A DNA stretch of 64,000 nucleotides from Chelydra serpentina (lineage: Eukaryota; Chordata; Testudines; Chelydridae), in the NCBI GenBank assembly GCA_037349315.1, contig JBAIAC010000014.1, positions 26,327,001 through 26,391,000 on the forward strand, written 5' to 3'. Below are positions 10,655 through 22,359 of this stretch, in pieces. The notes under the pieces are model-generated. The model was given only the letters and a program-made list of their open reading frames with translations, did no database searches and was not told the origin of the DNA. Positions within the stretch are counted from its first letter, which is position 1; each line of letters begins with the position of its first letter. The translations under genes and the position numbers were made by a program.

Positions 10655-11210
10655 AGCTTAAGGCCAGAAGCGACCACCCAGATCATCTAGTCTGACCTTC
10701 ACCACCATCACAGGCAACCATCACTACCCAGCACCTGCACACTAAACCCAACAACCAAAATTATACCAAAGTATTACAGCCTACAGAAGACTAAGCTATT
10801 ATGTGCCACAGGTAGAGAATAGAAGTGCCCGAGCTGCACCACGGCCAAAGGCAAAACCTCTTACCCCACACCACCCCCAGGTCACTGCCAATCTTACCGG
10901 GGGAAGCTCCTTCCCAACTCCACATATGGCAATCAGTTAGACCCTGGGCAGATGAGCAAGAACCAGCCAGCCAAGCACCAGAGAGAGAGAGAGAGAGATG
11001 CTCTGTGACATATCAGAGCCCTGGCTTATCCCATCCAATGTCTCATTTCTAGCTGTGGCCATCTCTGATGCTTCAGAGGAAGGAAACCCCAATACTAAAA
11101 AAACAAAACACAAAAATAAACCCACCCCAGAATACATTTGGAGGAGGGGAAGGGATGAAATCCCTTTCTGACCCCTCCCGGTGACCAGCTGAAGCCCTGA
11201 AGCATGAGAT
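10655..11210 (-). repeat. CR1-like 3' end and adjoining repeat-like sequence
   Basis: The plus-strand sequence ggccagaagcgacc...gatcatctagtctgacct is the complement of a CR1-type 3' end. The rest of the block (to about 11210) has a mildly GC-rich, repeat-like character with a GA run at 10980-10999. No coding similarity is visible in it. The outer limit is approximate. Confidence 0.4.
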
Positions 11211-11511
11211 TTAGAAACATACTACATAGCTCTCAAGATCCTGAGATGAAAAGTGCTATAAAATATGTAATACTATGGCTATTGTTATTAACAGATCCAT
11301 GGGAAGGGAGGGGGAAAAAAAGGCAAAGACAAGCACAGAGCAGCACTTCTGCTGGTTAGGGGAAACAAAACAAAACACAGCCTTCAGTAGGAGCATGAGC
11401 AGGCCTGAAATCAACTGGAGTTTTGCACAGATTTCAGTGGGAGTGAGATCAGCTCCTACATTTTTTATTAGGCCATTTATAAGAACATGTATCCTCTTGA
11501 ATGCTATAAGG

Positions 11512-11866
11512 CAGGGGTGGCCAACCTGTGGCTCTTCAGAAGTGAATACGCGGCTCCTTGTATAGGCACCAACTCTGGGACTGGAGCTACAGGCACCAAC
11601 TTTCCAATGTGCCAGGGGGTGCTCACTGCTCAACCCCTGGCCCTGCCCTCACTCCACCCCCTCTCCTGAGTCTACTGTGCCCCCCCTCTTCCCCAGTCTC
11701 CTGCATGCCACAAAACAGCTGATCGGGAGGTGCGGGGAGGGAGAGGGAGGCGCTGATTGGTGGGGCTGCCAGGGGGTGGGAGGGCTGTTGACGTATTACT
11801 GTGGCTCTTTGCCAATGTACATTAGTACATTCTGGCTCTCTCTCAGGCTCGGGTTGGCCTCCCCTG
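11512..11866. mobile_element. hAT MITE, 355 bp, 8-bp TSD ctataagg
   Basis: The termini are caggggtggccaacc and the complement of ggttggcctcccctg, nearly perfect inverted repeats that begin CAGGGG. An exact 8-bp duplication, ctataagg, abuts both ends (11504-11511 and 11867-11874), which is diagnostic for hAT insertion. It is non-coding. Related truncated sequence is seen at about 44424-44500. Confidence 0.88.
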
Positions 11867-11872
11867 CTATAA

Positions 11873-12130
11873 GGGGCATGTGTACACAGCACTGCAGAGC
11901 AAGCCTCTCAGCCCTGATCGGCAGACTCAGGCTAGGGGGCTTGCACTAGTGGTCTAAAAATAGCTGTATAGACAGTGCTTTGAAGTTGCAGCTCTGGCAG
12001 GAGCCTATGCCTAGGCTCCAGACAGAGCTGCAACTTCAAAGTGCTGCCTATACAGCTATTTTCAGAGCGCTCCCCAGTCTGTCATCTCCAGCTGGGAGGC
12101 TCACTCCAAAATGCTGTGTAGACGTACCTG
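11873..12130. mobile_element. MITE with long internal hairpin
   Basis: The ends ggggcatgtgtacacagca and the complement of tgctgtgtagacgtacctg form an imperfect inverted repeat. Inside, about 11957-12004 pairs with about 12018-12066 (core agctgtatagacagtgctttgaagt against acttcaaagtgctgcctatacagct), giving a near-perfect foldback of about 45 bp per arm. The hAT element at 11512-11866 is inserted at its left extremity. Confidence 0.65.
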
Positions 12131-13772
12131 TGATGTTAAATCACGGCCAGTGTGGCACTGAAGAGGCTGTCTTGTCCACAACTGGACTGGAAGTTGGTGA
12201 CCACAGGACACACAAGACTGCATGGACATTTAAAGACAGAAAGACAGATTCTACCTTTTATCAGAGCTCCACGCTCGAGGGCAGCTAGGAGGGCATCAGA
12301 GAGCTAGTTATAGCTGGTCTGTGCTGGCTCCCACATAAATTAGAGCAGGCTTAGGTGCCTAAGGGAGCCTTTGCCTGTAAAGTTCTGTCACATACACCTT
12401 CCCCACCTCTTACTTTCACCAACACCATAGCTGTGGCTCTACATTTAAATTCAGGTATTTTCCTCCTGCCCTTTAAACACTGAAGCATGTACCATAAAAC
12501 ACTGTATGTGAAGTGTTGTATAGAATTTAGTTTTATTCAGATCTGACAAATGGAAGAATCCATACATAAAGGAATGTAATGGCAGTTCTGTTTCCATGAT
12601 ACAGTCGCCGCACATTGCACCGGAGCATCTGTTTTGCATTAGAGGGACTGGCAAGTTAAAAATCATGGTTTTAAAAAGAAATTGTCCAGAGCTGTCACAA
12701 GTTACTTTAGATTTGAAATATTCAGTTTTAATAATCTAATTTGATTTTCAATACTTTGTTAATACTAAATTTGCTGGAGGGGGAAGGGAATTCTTGGACA
12801 TTAGACATTAACTAGTCAGTTTCACTTGTGTTTATAGTCAAATTCTAGTTTTTCATTTTCAGGTTCTCAGTTGTGGCATGCTGGAATATTTGGGTCACAA
12901 ATGCTTAAAAGGGGAATGTTTCTTTGTTAAAAATATGTACAATGGAATTTTAAAAGAAATAATGGAAATATTTAAATAGATTTTAAACTATAAGACATTT
13001 ATATTTGAATATCTGAGGGTAAATATGACTTGAAAGTGTCCCTTTACAATCGGTTGGTTTTTTTGGTTGGTTGGTTTTTGCTTTAAGGATTTTACATAAG
13101 GTGTGTATCTATACTAAAATACCCATAAAGAAGAAACATTATCAAGAATGAGGTGTCAAAATATACCTGTTGTAAAATAAGATATTGAAAAGTAGCACCC
13201 CCAATTATTAGGAGCACCTTAAACAAATCATTAGTCAATAGCAAGACATGTAATGAGTTCTGTTATTCACACAACACTAACTAAACTCCTAAAGTCCTAT
13301 CCTAGCAAGCATTCACATCAGCGTAAAACCTGAAAAAGTGCTGTTGTTATTGTTGTGCCTACGTTTTGCACAGGAATTTGGAAGGGATATCTCCCACGAA
13401 CTTACAGACAACAATTCTCCCTCTCTCTTTTTCCCTCATTGAAGAATTTTACAAATGTTAGTAGTTGTGGAAATATTCAAGACTGTGAAAGTGTCTAGTT
13501 TCCAAATGTGCAAAAACAAACAAAACAAAAAAACAATCACCTCCATCTCATCATAACAGAAGTGTTCTCATTACACTGTATTTACAAAGCCTGAAATACA
13601 TCTATAAATTATGACAATTTTCTTCTTATAATAATATCCTTCTTATAAATCACCTTTGTCTTTTAAAATATTATCCAGGCTGCAGTCTTCCCCTTATCAT
13701 GTTGGTGGGTTGAATACCTGATAAGAATAGAGTGGAGCCAAAATGTCTGGCTCTTATGCCCATACCCCTCAC

Positions 13773-13868
13773 TTTTGTATTTTCATGAATTTGCGTGTCA
13801 TCCTTGCTCAGGGGCCATGCTAATCTTCTCTAGATCATTCCAATTTTAGTATATCTGTGGGTGGGTAC
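13773..13868 (-). pseudogene. U6 snRNA pseudogene
   Basis: Read on the minus strand, the segment matches U6 snRNA over most of its length: atactaaaattggaa, then agaagattagcatggcccc, then caaggatgacacgcaaattc. The 5' end differs (the GTGCTCGCTTCGGC start is not intact), internal bases are changed, and no clear U6 promoter (PSE and TATA at the usual spacing) is evident. It is best read as a retroposed or decayed copy. It lies in intron 2 of PDGFRL. Confidence 0.85.
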
Positions 13869-14504
13869 ACAGTTTAGTATGGGATTGCCAAATTTAAACT
13901 AGCACAAAACCACATGGCTTCCCTCCTCCCAAGGAACTCCTTATCGTATACAAAAAGGAAATAGAACTCATCATCTTCAAAGAGAGAGCTCTCCCCCAAG
14001 AACTCCCATGTTAACACACCCTCTTGGCATCACATCAGGTATTACAATAATATCCTCAAGACCCAAAAAGGTTTCAGTTGCTGCCAGTGACTGTTTCTAT
14101 AAACTCAATTCTGGACGGGGCTGACTGCCCTCAAGTGTTTTTGTAGCTACTGGAAGTTGAGGGTATCAGTACCTTAAGATTCAGGCTCCCTCCAAGAGCA
14201 ATTTTCAATTTTATTTTTCAGACTCTTATTTTTATAGTTTTCCAGCACACCTGTTTGAACTACTCCCTAAAGACCAATTGTTTCTGCATAGAATTCTGTT
14301 TCACAGAATGTTTTTGCCAACCTTAGTGCTTTACTAAGATACATATCTGGGTACCTCACAATCTTTTTAAATGCATTTTAGCCTCAACTGCCCTGTGTAG
14401 TCAGAAAGTCAAGACTTAGGAGAACCTATGGCACTTTTCACAAGAATAAGGGTATTAAACCTGGTGTCTTGGTAAAATTCCAGTGCCGTCTGTCCATCCA
14501 TGCA

Positions 14505-14705
14505 CATATATAGCTCTCATCACCATAATATGAGTGCCCCACAGCACTCTGAAGTAGGGATGTATTATCCCCATTTTACAGTTGGAGAACTGAGGCACAG
14601 GGTACATTAAGTGACTTGGCCACACACAAAGTCTGTGGCTGAGGCAGGACTTGAACATACATCTCAAGCTCCAGTCCAGACCCTAACCACTAGGCCATCC
14701 TTACT
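14505..14705 (-). repeat. MIR/CORE-type SINE
   Basis: On the minus strand there is a tRNA-like head with A-box-like tagtggttagggt and B-box-like gttcaagtcc. The MIR hallmark then follows: gccaagtcacttaa, tgcctcagttctcc, aactgtaaaatggggataat. This order is typical of MIR-family SINEs of amniotes. It is a decayed copy of about 200 bp. Confidence 0.8.
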
Positions 14706-15475
14706 TTCTTAAGAGAGGGAGTGGGCAAACAAATTCCCTCCACCTGGTCAATAAACTATAGTAATCTTAATTTCAGTTCTATAGTGTTGTTCAGTTTTGT
14801 ATTGTAGTTTTACAAAGCTTGTGTTGTTCACCCCCAATGTGGCTAGATTTCATTGGTGGCTAAAGTGATCTGACTGCTTTAGTATCCTCCATTTAAAAAA
14901 GGTATTACCAATATACAGTAAGTTTTTGTTAGGTGATACATTTTACTGGATTTAATTCGTAACAAACAAATTGCTGTGACAAAAAAACCCAAACTATTCA
15001 CTATCAGAGTTATAAGATACCAGGGGACATTGAATTAAGGCCTTTCTCTCTGTGTGGATTAAAGAACAACAGCAAGGGCAATTACTAGCTACAAGTATTG
15101 CTTAGATAGTTTTAAAAATCCCATATCTGTCAACGTTTACAACACAGTGTATCTTGATTATATTTCTGCATTTGAGTCAAAGAGAAAGTGATGCTTTCCA
15201 TTAACCAACAAATCAGTCACAGTGACTTCCCCTTGCAAAATTGCAGGGAAACTAAGTGGATAGATTCTAATTTTATTGACAGTAAAACTACTGAACTAAA
15301 CATTGATAGGATTTTTGCAAATGAAGGCACTACCTGGAATGGCTACAAGATATCATCTTATGGTTCCATATCTCCAACAGCCCATTTATTTTATGCACTG
15401 ATATATAAACAGGGCACGAAAGTGTTTGGGATTTTTAAAAATCTTTTGTCATTGCATTGGAGCTAAGGGCTGCTC

Positions 15476-15758
15476 TACACAGTAGAGTAATGTGCCCTGT
15501 GGCGGTGTGATTTTTAAAAGGCACTAACATGTTGTTCACTAATTGATCCATTTAGTCAGCCCTTGCTGGTACACACTAAAGGCTCCCTAGTATGCTTTAA
15601 CCTAGTGCTGTTTCCCAATACTAGGTTAAAGCATGCTAGGGAACCTATATTGTCCACCAGCAGGAGCTACATGGACCAATTAATGCGCAACACGGTAGGT
15701 GCTTTAAAAATCACACCCCCATAGGGCGCATTACCCATCCCACCATGTAAACAAGTCC
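15476..15758. mobile_element. MITE with internal inverted repeat
   Basis: The end agggctgctctacacagt and the complement of the right end (caggacttgtttacatggt) are weakly similar. Internally ctagtatgctttaacctag (15588-15606) is inverted at ctaggttaaagcatgctag (15621-15639). The second pair gtgatttttaaaaggcac and gtgctttaaaaatcac is also inverted. It is non-coding. Confidence 0.55.
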
Positions 15759-15759
15759 T

Positions 15760-15763
<4 letters not shown>

Positions 15764-15796
<33 letters not shown>
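15764..15796. repeat. (GA)n microsatellite
   Basis: About 16 GA units in a row, directly after the MITE at 15476-15758. Confidence 0.95.
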
Positions 15797-15801
<5 letters not shown>

Positions 15802-16900
15802 TTGTGCTATGTGATTGAACAAAGTGGCCATTCCATGCCATCAAGTCATGACTACCGTTTATTTACAAGGAATAGTCTCGACAGCAGTCATAGGTCACCA
15901 AGCAGATGTGCTATTTTTGGTCTCGTCCTATCCAAAATGGGGTACAGGACCAACCCAGGCCACACCTGGGCAAGTATCAATTGCCAGAACCAGTCCCACT
16001 CAAAGTCTATATGCTTTCTCTTGTGTTTTACTAACTGGACCCTAGTCTTTTTGTTGTTAACTTATTCTTAATGCTCCCCCTCTCCTCCTGGGAATTCTGG
16101 AAATGTTAAGGCACCCAAATTATTAATTCATGGAGAATTAGTGTCTCCTAAGGATAAGAGGTCTATCAAGAAAACTGCTGAAAATCATCATTTCATGTCA
16201 GTAACTTGTGATCAGAGTTCTTGCTTTTCCTTCCTCTCGCATTTTTCTTTTTTCCATTAATAACTGGTTCTGTTTCATCCCTGAAAAAACTATTACAGAT
16301 TAATAATGATTACTCCTTGTGCAAAGATATTCCTTTACTTCTAGTGAGGCTGTTACATCTAGAAATTGTGTCCTGGACAAAGTGATATTATTTTTGCTGC
16401 TCATGAATAATAGCAAGCATTTCTCCACATGGAATATTCTGTTTTAAAATGTAATAGAAATAATTTGTTTTTAAAATAAGGGAATGCTTAGGACAGCAAA
16501 TCTGATTATTGCAGGTAGTCAGTGTATATTTCACTGTATATGGATTTAAAGTTCGAATGCATCTTTTAAAAAATAATACCTAATTAAATAGCATTTTCTA
16601 CCCTCAAATCATTCTGCAAGTAGTGATTGATCTATTAATTAATACAACTAGCTCTGACAGATTTTCAGTTACTGTACGAGTTCAAAACACCTGCGTCTGC
16701 TGTCCTAAAACCAGGAAGTAAAATTCACATTCTATTTAAAACAAACAAAAACACGGAGTTTGTTTTACATATGTGCCTGCTAGCAGTACAGCAAAAAGTC
16801 TGGGAGATTTAGCTGAAGACAGTCTAAGAGATAGTAAAAATGCATACCACTGTAGCATTTTTAGTTTACACTTTTTCACCAACTTATCAAAGGTAATTAG

Positions 16901-17386
16901 GGCCCTACGAAATTCAGGGCCATGAAAAATGCGTTACGGACCATGAAACTGGTCTTTTGTGTGTTTTTATCCTACACTATACAGATTTCATGGGGGAGAC
17001 CAGCATTTTTCAAATTGGTGGCCCTGACCTAAAAGGGAGTTCCAGGAGGGTTGCAAGGTTATTTTAAGGGGGGTCACAGTACTGCCACCTTAACTTCTGT
17101 GCTGCCTTCAGAGCTGGGTAGCCAGAGAGCGGCAGCTGTTGGCTGGGCACCCAGCTCTGAAGGCAGTGCCCTGCCAGCAGCAGTGCAGAAGTAAGTGTAG
17201 CAATACCTCAACGCCCCTACAATAACCTTTTGACCCCCTCCCCCACAACTCCCTTTTGAGTCAGGACCCCTACAATTACAATACCGTGAAATTTCAGATT
17301 TAAATAGCTGAAATCATGAAATTTATTATTTTAAAAATCCTATGACCATGAAATTGACCAAAATGGACCATGAATTTGATAGGGCC
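16901..17386. mobile_element. DNA transposon with TIR gggcccta...
   Basis: The left end gggccctacgaaattca and the complement of the right end (gggccctatcaaattca) are near-identical inverted repeats. Both are followed by sequences of the ccatgaaa type (gaccatgaaa and its complement recur inside). The flanks are taatta on each side, but the ends are self-symmetric, so the exact target duplication cannot be decided. Internally, about 17080-17200 contains a GC-rich foldback (cagagctgggtagcc against ggctgggcacccagctctg). It is non-coding. Confidence 0.7.
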
Positions 17387-19014
17387 CTAATTATAATACT
17401 GTAGTACAAGATTTCTGCATGAGAAAGTACTTCTAGTAGCTAATTTATGGACATTTAAATATAACCAAATCGATTGTTCTAAAATGCACTGCTAGGAGGT
17501 ATTTATCAAATATTTCTAGCTGAAAGGAAAAGTCTGTTTACATCTTAAGTAGTTGGTTCTGAAAAATCAGCACCCAGTCAGAGCCTCTCTGAACAATTTG
17601 GTCAACTACATAAATTCTGAATTTATTTTTTTATGACCATGAAAATTAGTTCCTTTTTTCTACCGTGTTTCAGATTCAGCTGCACCCACCCAATCAAGTT
17701 TCTAGAAGATCTGGAAACAAACCTAATCTGATCAGGTATTTTGACATCTAAATTATCTAGACTGTGTCAGCAAATATTTGCACCTGCATGAAAAATGAGG
17801 CCTAGTTAAGGCTGTGTCAAAAATCAGACCCTTTACATTATTACTTTATTTATTCTTAACTGAAGCTGGTGAAAGACAGGATCTTACAGCTGACATATGC
17901 CACCTTCTGGACAAAGATGCTATAGCTTTATTAACTGCAAAAGAAAATACACTATTATCTAAATGACAGCCAGCAGTTCTGTTGAGGAACAGTAAAATTT
18001 GAAAGCAGCAGGTTTTCCTGGCTATAGTGTCTTCATAGAAGTAAGCTTGCCGCTGTAATTTCCTACAGTAAAAAATCCAGTATTAACTCTAAAAGTGATA
18101 TTATTTGTCTGTAAGTAGAGTTCTCTGTATATACAGCTTCCACCGATCTACACGCTAGGAGAAGTTAATTGCTTTAACATCCATTAGAGAGCATAAAGAA
18201 AGTATGCAGACTTCATAAGCCCCTGACTGCTTGCCCGGAAAAGACAAGCAGAGATGGAAGGAAGGAGAGTGTACATCTAGAGAAGCAATGTATTTTTTTC
18301 ACTATTTCTGAGAGCTGAGAAGGGCAATGAATCTGTAGGTTGAGTACACTTTTTTCTGCCTTTATATATTTTCCTCCAATTTTTTCACTTTTGGAAACTA
18401 TTGAGCAGGAATCACTTTGAAGGTAAACTGATCATGTCTGTTTAAAGAGACTGCCTTATCCAACAAGCTCTATCAACTTAGCCTCTGGGTTTAAAACAGT
18501 AACATTGGGTAAAAATGTGAAGGGAAAGCCAAGGGGCACAGCAGTATAAAATATACTGCAGAAAATAATAAGGCACTGACAGGGAAATTAATTGGATGAT
18601 GTAAATGTCTCTAACTTTTATGATCTCTGCAAAGCTCATTAATAAGAATTAGAGGCAAACATTTCTGGGAAGCCACCAGAACTCGTGTGTAATACCTCTT
18701 CTGGAGGAGGCAATTTAACTTTTGTAGCATGGTTTGATATATCCTTCAGTTCATTTAGAAAGATGCTGTTTGGAAATGGTCTCTCTTTTTGGACCCTTCC
18801 CCCAAAGCCGGAAAAACACTACTACAAAAACTATCCAAGGTTTTATTAAATTGTTTTCAGGTAAACACACCTCTCCTTATTTTCAAGCAATGAAGGCAGC
18901 ATGACCCTTTGAAAACTAGATCCTGCTGAATATCTGAAACTGCTTTATGAAGAAAGTTAAAAGGTTGAAGGACCATCTTATCCTCATGGAAAACTAAAGA
19001 ACAGATTCACCGAT

Positions 19015-19500
19015 TTTCAGGCCAGAAGAGACTATTCTGATAATCTAGTTTAATTTCATGCATAATAAAAGTAATAGAATTTTACCCAGTGTTTCCTGCA
19101 TTACATCCAACAACTTTTGCTGGAATTAAGTCATATCTGTGAGAAAGACATTCAACCTTGATTTTAAAAGAGTCCAAAGTAATGGAGAATTTACCACATC
19201 CCTTGATAAGCTATTCCAATAGTTGATAACCCTCACTGTTAAAAGTATGCCTTATTTCCAGTTTGAACTTTGCCGTCTTCAACTTCCAGCCACTAGATCT
19301 TGTTAAGTCTTTGTACAAGAAGGCTCTTAAAATCTAGCAAAAAGGCATCTTCTACTTGCTTAGTAATTAAGAACTGTGATCAAGACCGCTCTTAAAATCT
19401 TTGTTTAGTTTCTCAAACTGAATTGAGTTCCTTCTGTCTCTCGTTGTAAGATGTTTACAAGATCTTTAATCATTCTTGTAGCTCTTCTCTGAACCTCTCC
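19015..19500 (-). repeat. Old CR1-type LINE 3' end
   Basis: On the minus strand the block has the layout of a CR1 3' region. It runs from a segment whose complement contains cagagaagagctacaag and atgattaaagatc (end of the reverse-transcriptase frame, heavily mutated) to a 3' end whose plus-strand form is aggccagaagagac...taatctagttt. Many stops are present. It is much older than the CR1 at 33000. Confidence 0.5.
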
Positions 19501-20729
19501 CTTCTTTTTAACATCCATACTAAAGAGAATTGGACTTTAGAGCCTGAAACACTTCTCTTTATTGTAGCTTTGAGGAATGGCAAACATATAGCATTTTTGT
19601 TGGAAAGCTACGTTTTCAATATTTAAACATCTTAATTCATTATAATCTAAACAAAAAATTGAGAGGCGAGGGGAACTTCCAAATTCAAGCTAGGGTATAA
19701 ATGATGAACTCATTTAACACTCTTAAATGGAAATGTGAACTCAGGATTCCACTAGCTGAAAAATAAACGCAGTAGTAGCAGACACTTTCTGGCAGAGGTA
19801 ATTGCCACCGAAAGCCTATCTTGAGAATTTATTTTACTTCCTTTCATTCATTTATGGGTTTAAATGGAAAGCCCACCATGTTACTAAAGGTTAAATTCAG
19901 ATCTCAAGAATGGATAGAAACCTGACAGCAGGAAAAAGATTAAAGAGGTCTTTGGGAAAAAATGCTTTACCAGCAGGTGAATAAATATTGATTTACTGTC
20001 TACTGTATCAAGGAAGCACCTATTACTACAAAATATAATTTATAAACCATTTGAAAGATATTTGATACAATTCAAGACAAAAGGCTGCATAAAAACTGTA
20101 GCTGGTAGACAGCAAAGAACAAACTTTATTCCTAATTCAAATGGAAAATATTTCATTCTTACATTACGACTCCAATTCTACTTTCATTGAAGCCAATGGC
20201 TAAATTCCCACCGACTTCAATGGGACCAGGTGTGGGCCCTGTATCTCTCCCTAGTTAAAAGGTTTAGAAGACTAAGGAATGTAATGGACTTCCTCTGAAA
20301 GGTAGATGAGGACCAAAAACCAGGTTTCTATCCATCTAGTTCTTATATTTTTGGAAGCAAATGTCAGGTTTCAAAAGGAAGATCATAAAGAGAACAGAGG
20401 AGAGGAAAGAAAATGTGTCAGTGGGGAGAGGCATGGAAAGGTATTTGTATTTTAGTCAAGAAAATATTTAGAAAAAAATCAAAATAAACTTCAACTTAAA
20501 AAAAACTAAGTCCCTTGACTGGTTTGAGGGCTTTGGGAAATGTACAATATGTCATTAACAATGTAACATGTTTGGGAACCAGTGTTTCTCACTTAGTCAT
20601 ACTTGCATGTTCTGGTCAATTTCATTTAGTCACCTGACTCTTCAGAAATATTTTACAATTTTTCCAGTCAATAATAGTTGTAAAATACCCCCACACAGCT
20701 TCTCTCATTCTCCAGTGATGGGGCACCTT

Positions 20730-20800
20730 CTTAGCTGGTATAAACAGTCATAACACCACTGAAGTCAATTTACACCAGCTGAGGATCTACCCCATGGCAT
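20730..20800. repeat. Old self-complementary dispersed motif
   Basis: The stretch gctggtataaacag...ctgaagtcaatttacaccagctgaggatct has the same layout as 30905-30995 and can partly fold on itself. It has no coding potential. The family is unnamed here. Confidence 0.4.
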
Positions 20801-22064
20801 TAAGGGTCAGAGTTCTCTTCAATACAAGCCAACTTATACATGCTGTAGAATAATGATTGTCTGTTACCCTTGACATATCCCAAACTTGACACATAAAAGT
20901 TGCCCACTCAAGTTTGTAATCTTACTGGTGGGCTTACTCTTCCTGTAAACAGGACCCTCAATATTTCTTTCCCAAATCAGAACTCTAACCTTCTATAGAT
21001 CTACATTCCATACTCATTTTCTGAAAATGCAGGCAAATGGCCAAATCTAGGACAATCCCAAATTCTGCAGACTCTCCTCACCTACACCCATGAATTTTAT
21101 CATTGATCCCTTAAACCTATGTCCCACTCCTTCTCAGTCACCCTGTGTTTCATACTGTGAAATATATTTCTGATTTAATTCAAACTTTAAAACACTAATA
21201 CTTGTCACTCAACAAATCTCTCTCCAACATCTAATGTCACACGTGGCTACCCACCTTCAACTCTGCATATTATTCGACAATCACATTCCATATTAAAAAT
21301 AAATTAAATTAAATAAATAAATATAGATAAACAGCCATATGTACTATTGCCTAAAGCAAGCACCCAAAGCAACCCCAAATAGACTGAAGATATTTTTGCT
21401 CTGCTACAATTCTACTCTTCCTTTATTAGAAAATCATTTTAGCTAAGCCTTTTTTCCCCCCAGTCCTTTAAGACAGGTTTCACTGAAGAATGTGTTGCTG
21501 ATATGAATCAATAAATCCTTAAGGGCCAAATTCTGCAGTCATTATACACTCAAAGTTCCCATTAAGTCAATGGGAGTTTTGCCTAAATAAGGGGTAAAAA
21601 GACTGCCAAATTTTGTCATATTAAAGCAGGTATTGGAAAATATATGGTCGTGTAAGCAGGCAAACATTAGCAATCAGCAGTGATAGGGTCAGACATAGTG
21701 TGAGGAGATCCCAAGTATGTTCCTCCATAACACTTTGCTAATGCTTCTTGTGACTTCCAACATGCTTTTTTTTGTTAATAGCAGCACTGGATATGGAAAT
21801 TAAAGTCTCAGAAGGGAGAAGAATTATATATAGACCTAAAAATACTGCCTGCTTATGCAAATAATTATTTTCCAATACAGTAAATTGGTTTAATTACAGG
21901 AGATTTTTTTTTTTTTTACTCATGCCAGATTCCTATCTTTTATGATTATCAAAAAGATATATTCCTTTCAAGGTGAAATATCCTGACCATTAAAACTTAA
22001 TATAAAAATGTGTTTAAACTGGAAAATAAAGTTTCTAGATTCTTTCAAAGGATAGGAAATTTAC

Positions 22065-22359
22065 CTTAGCCTGGAGTCTTTAAAGGTGTCTAGGTATGAA
22101 GGATAACTCCACCCAATTTTATTCCCTTTACATCGTAGTTCTATGCTCTGCCCTGCAGGCAGACTCAAAGTGGCAGCAGGTTTTTGGAAGCGGCCTTTAT
22201 CCATCACTTGGATCATTATGGATTGGGATTTTGTGGATGAGTCACTGGATTCTCTCTCCTTTAATTTAGGGAGTTTGGGCTTCATTTTTTTGTTGGCAGG
22301 TTTAATTTTGTTTTCTCCTGGTTCTTTTGGACGCTTACTCTTTGCAGGTTGTCCGGTAA
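22065..22359 (-). CDS. PDGFRL: PDGFRL coding exon 2 (basic linker and start of Ig domain)
   Basis: This 295-nt exon encodes about 98 residues. It opens with VTGQPAKSKRPKEPGENKIK and continues as a Lys/Pro-rich linker with a serine-rich stretch. It then enters an Ig-like domain (motifs MDKGRFQKPAATLSLPAGQ, B-strand Cys in ELRCKG, core Trp in GWSYPSYLDTF). The acceptor is tttttattag|TT and the donor is AG|GTAAAT. The match to mammalian PDGFRL is strong along its whole length. It leaves a two-base codon remainder completed by exon 3. Confidence 0.95.

Larger units (their letters stand above)
3312..22064. other. PDGFRL intron 2 (about 18.75 kb)
   Basis: No exon or RNA gene other than a U6 pseudogene was recognised here. 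The interval holds a gypsy integrase remnant (3864-4295), Penelope tail insertions (4848-4884 and 7801-8005), several MITEs (5635-5915, 6941-7207, 8066-8757, 11512-12130, 15476-15758, 16901-17386), a G-rich repeat (8890-9990), MIR- and CR1-like fossils (10415-10700, 14505-14705, 19015-19500) and a GA microsatellite (15764-15796). Between these it is AT-rich unique sequence in which I see nothing further. Confidence 0.7.
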
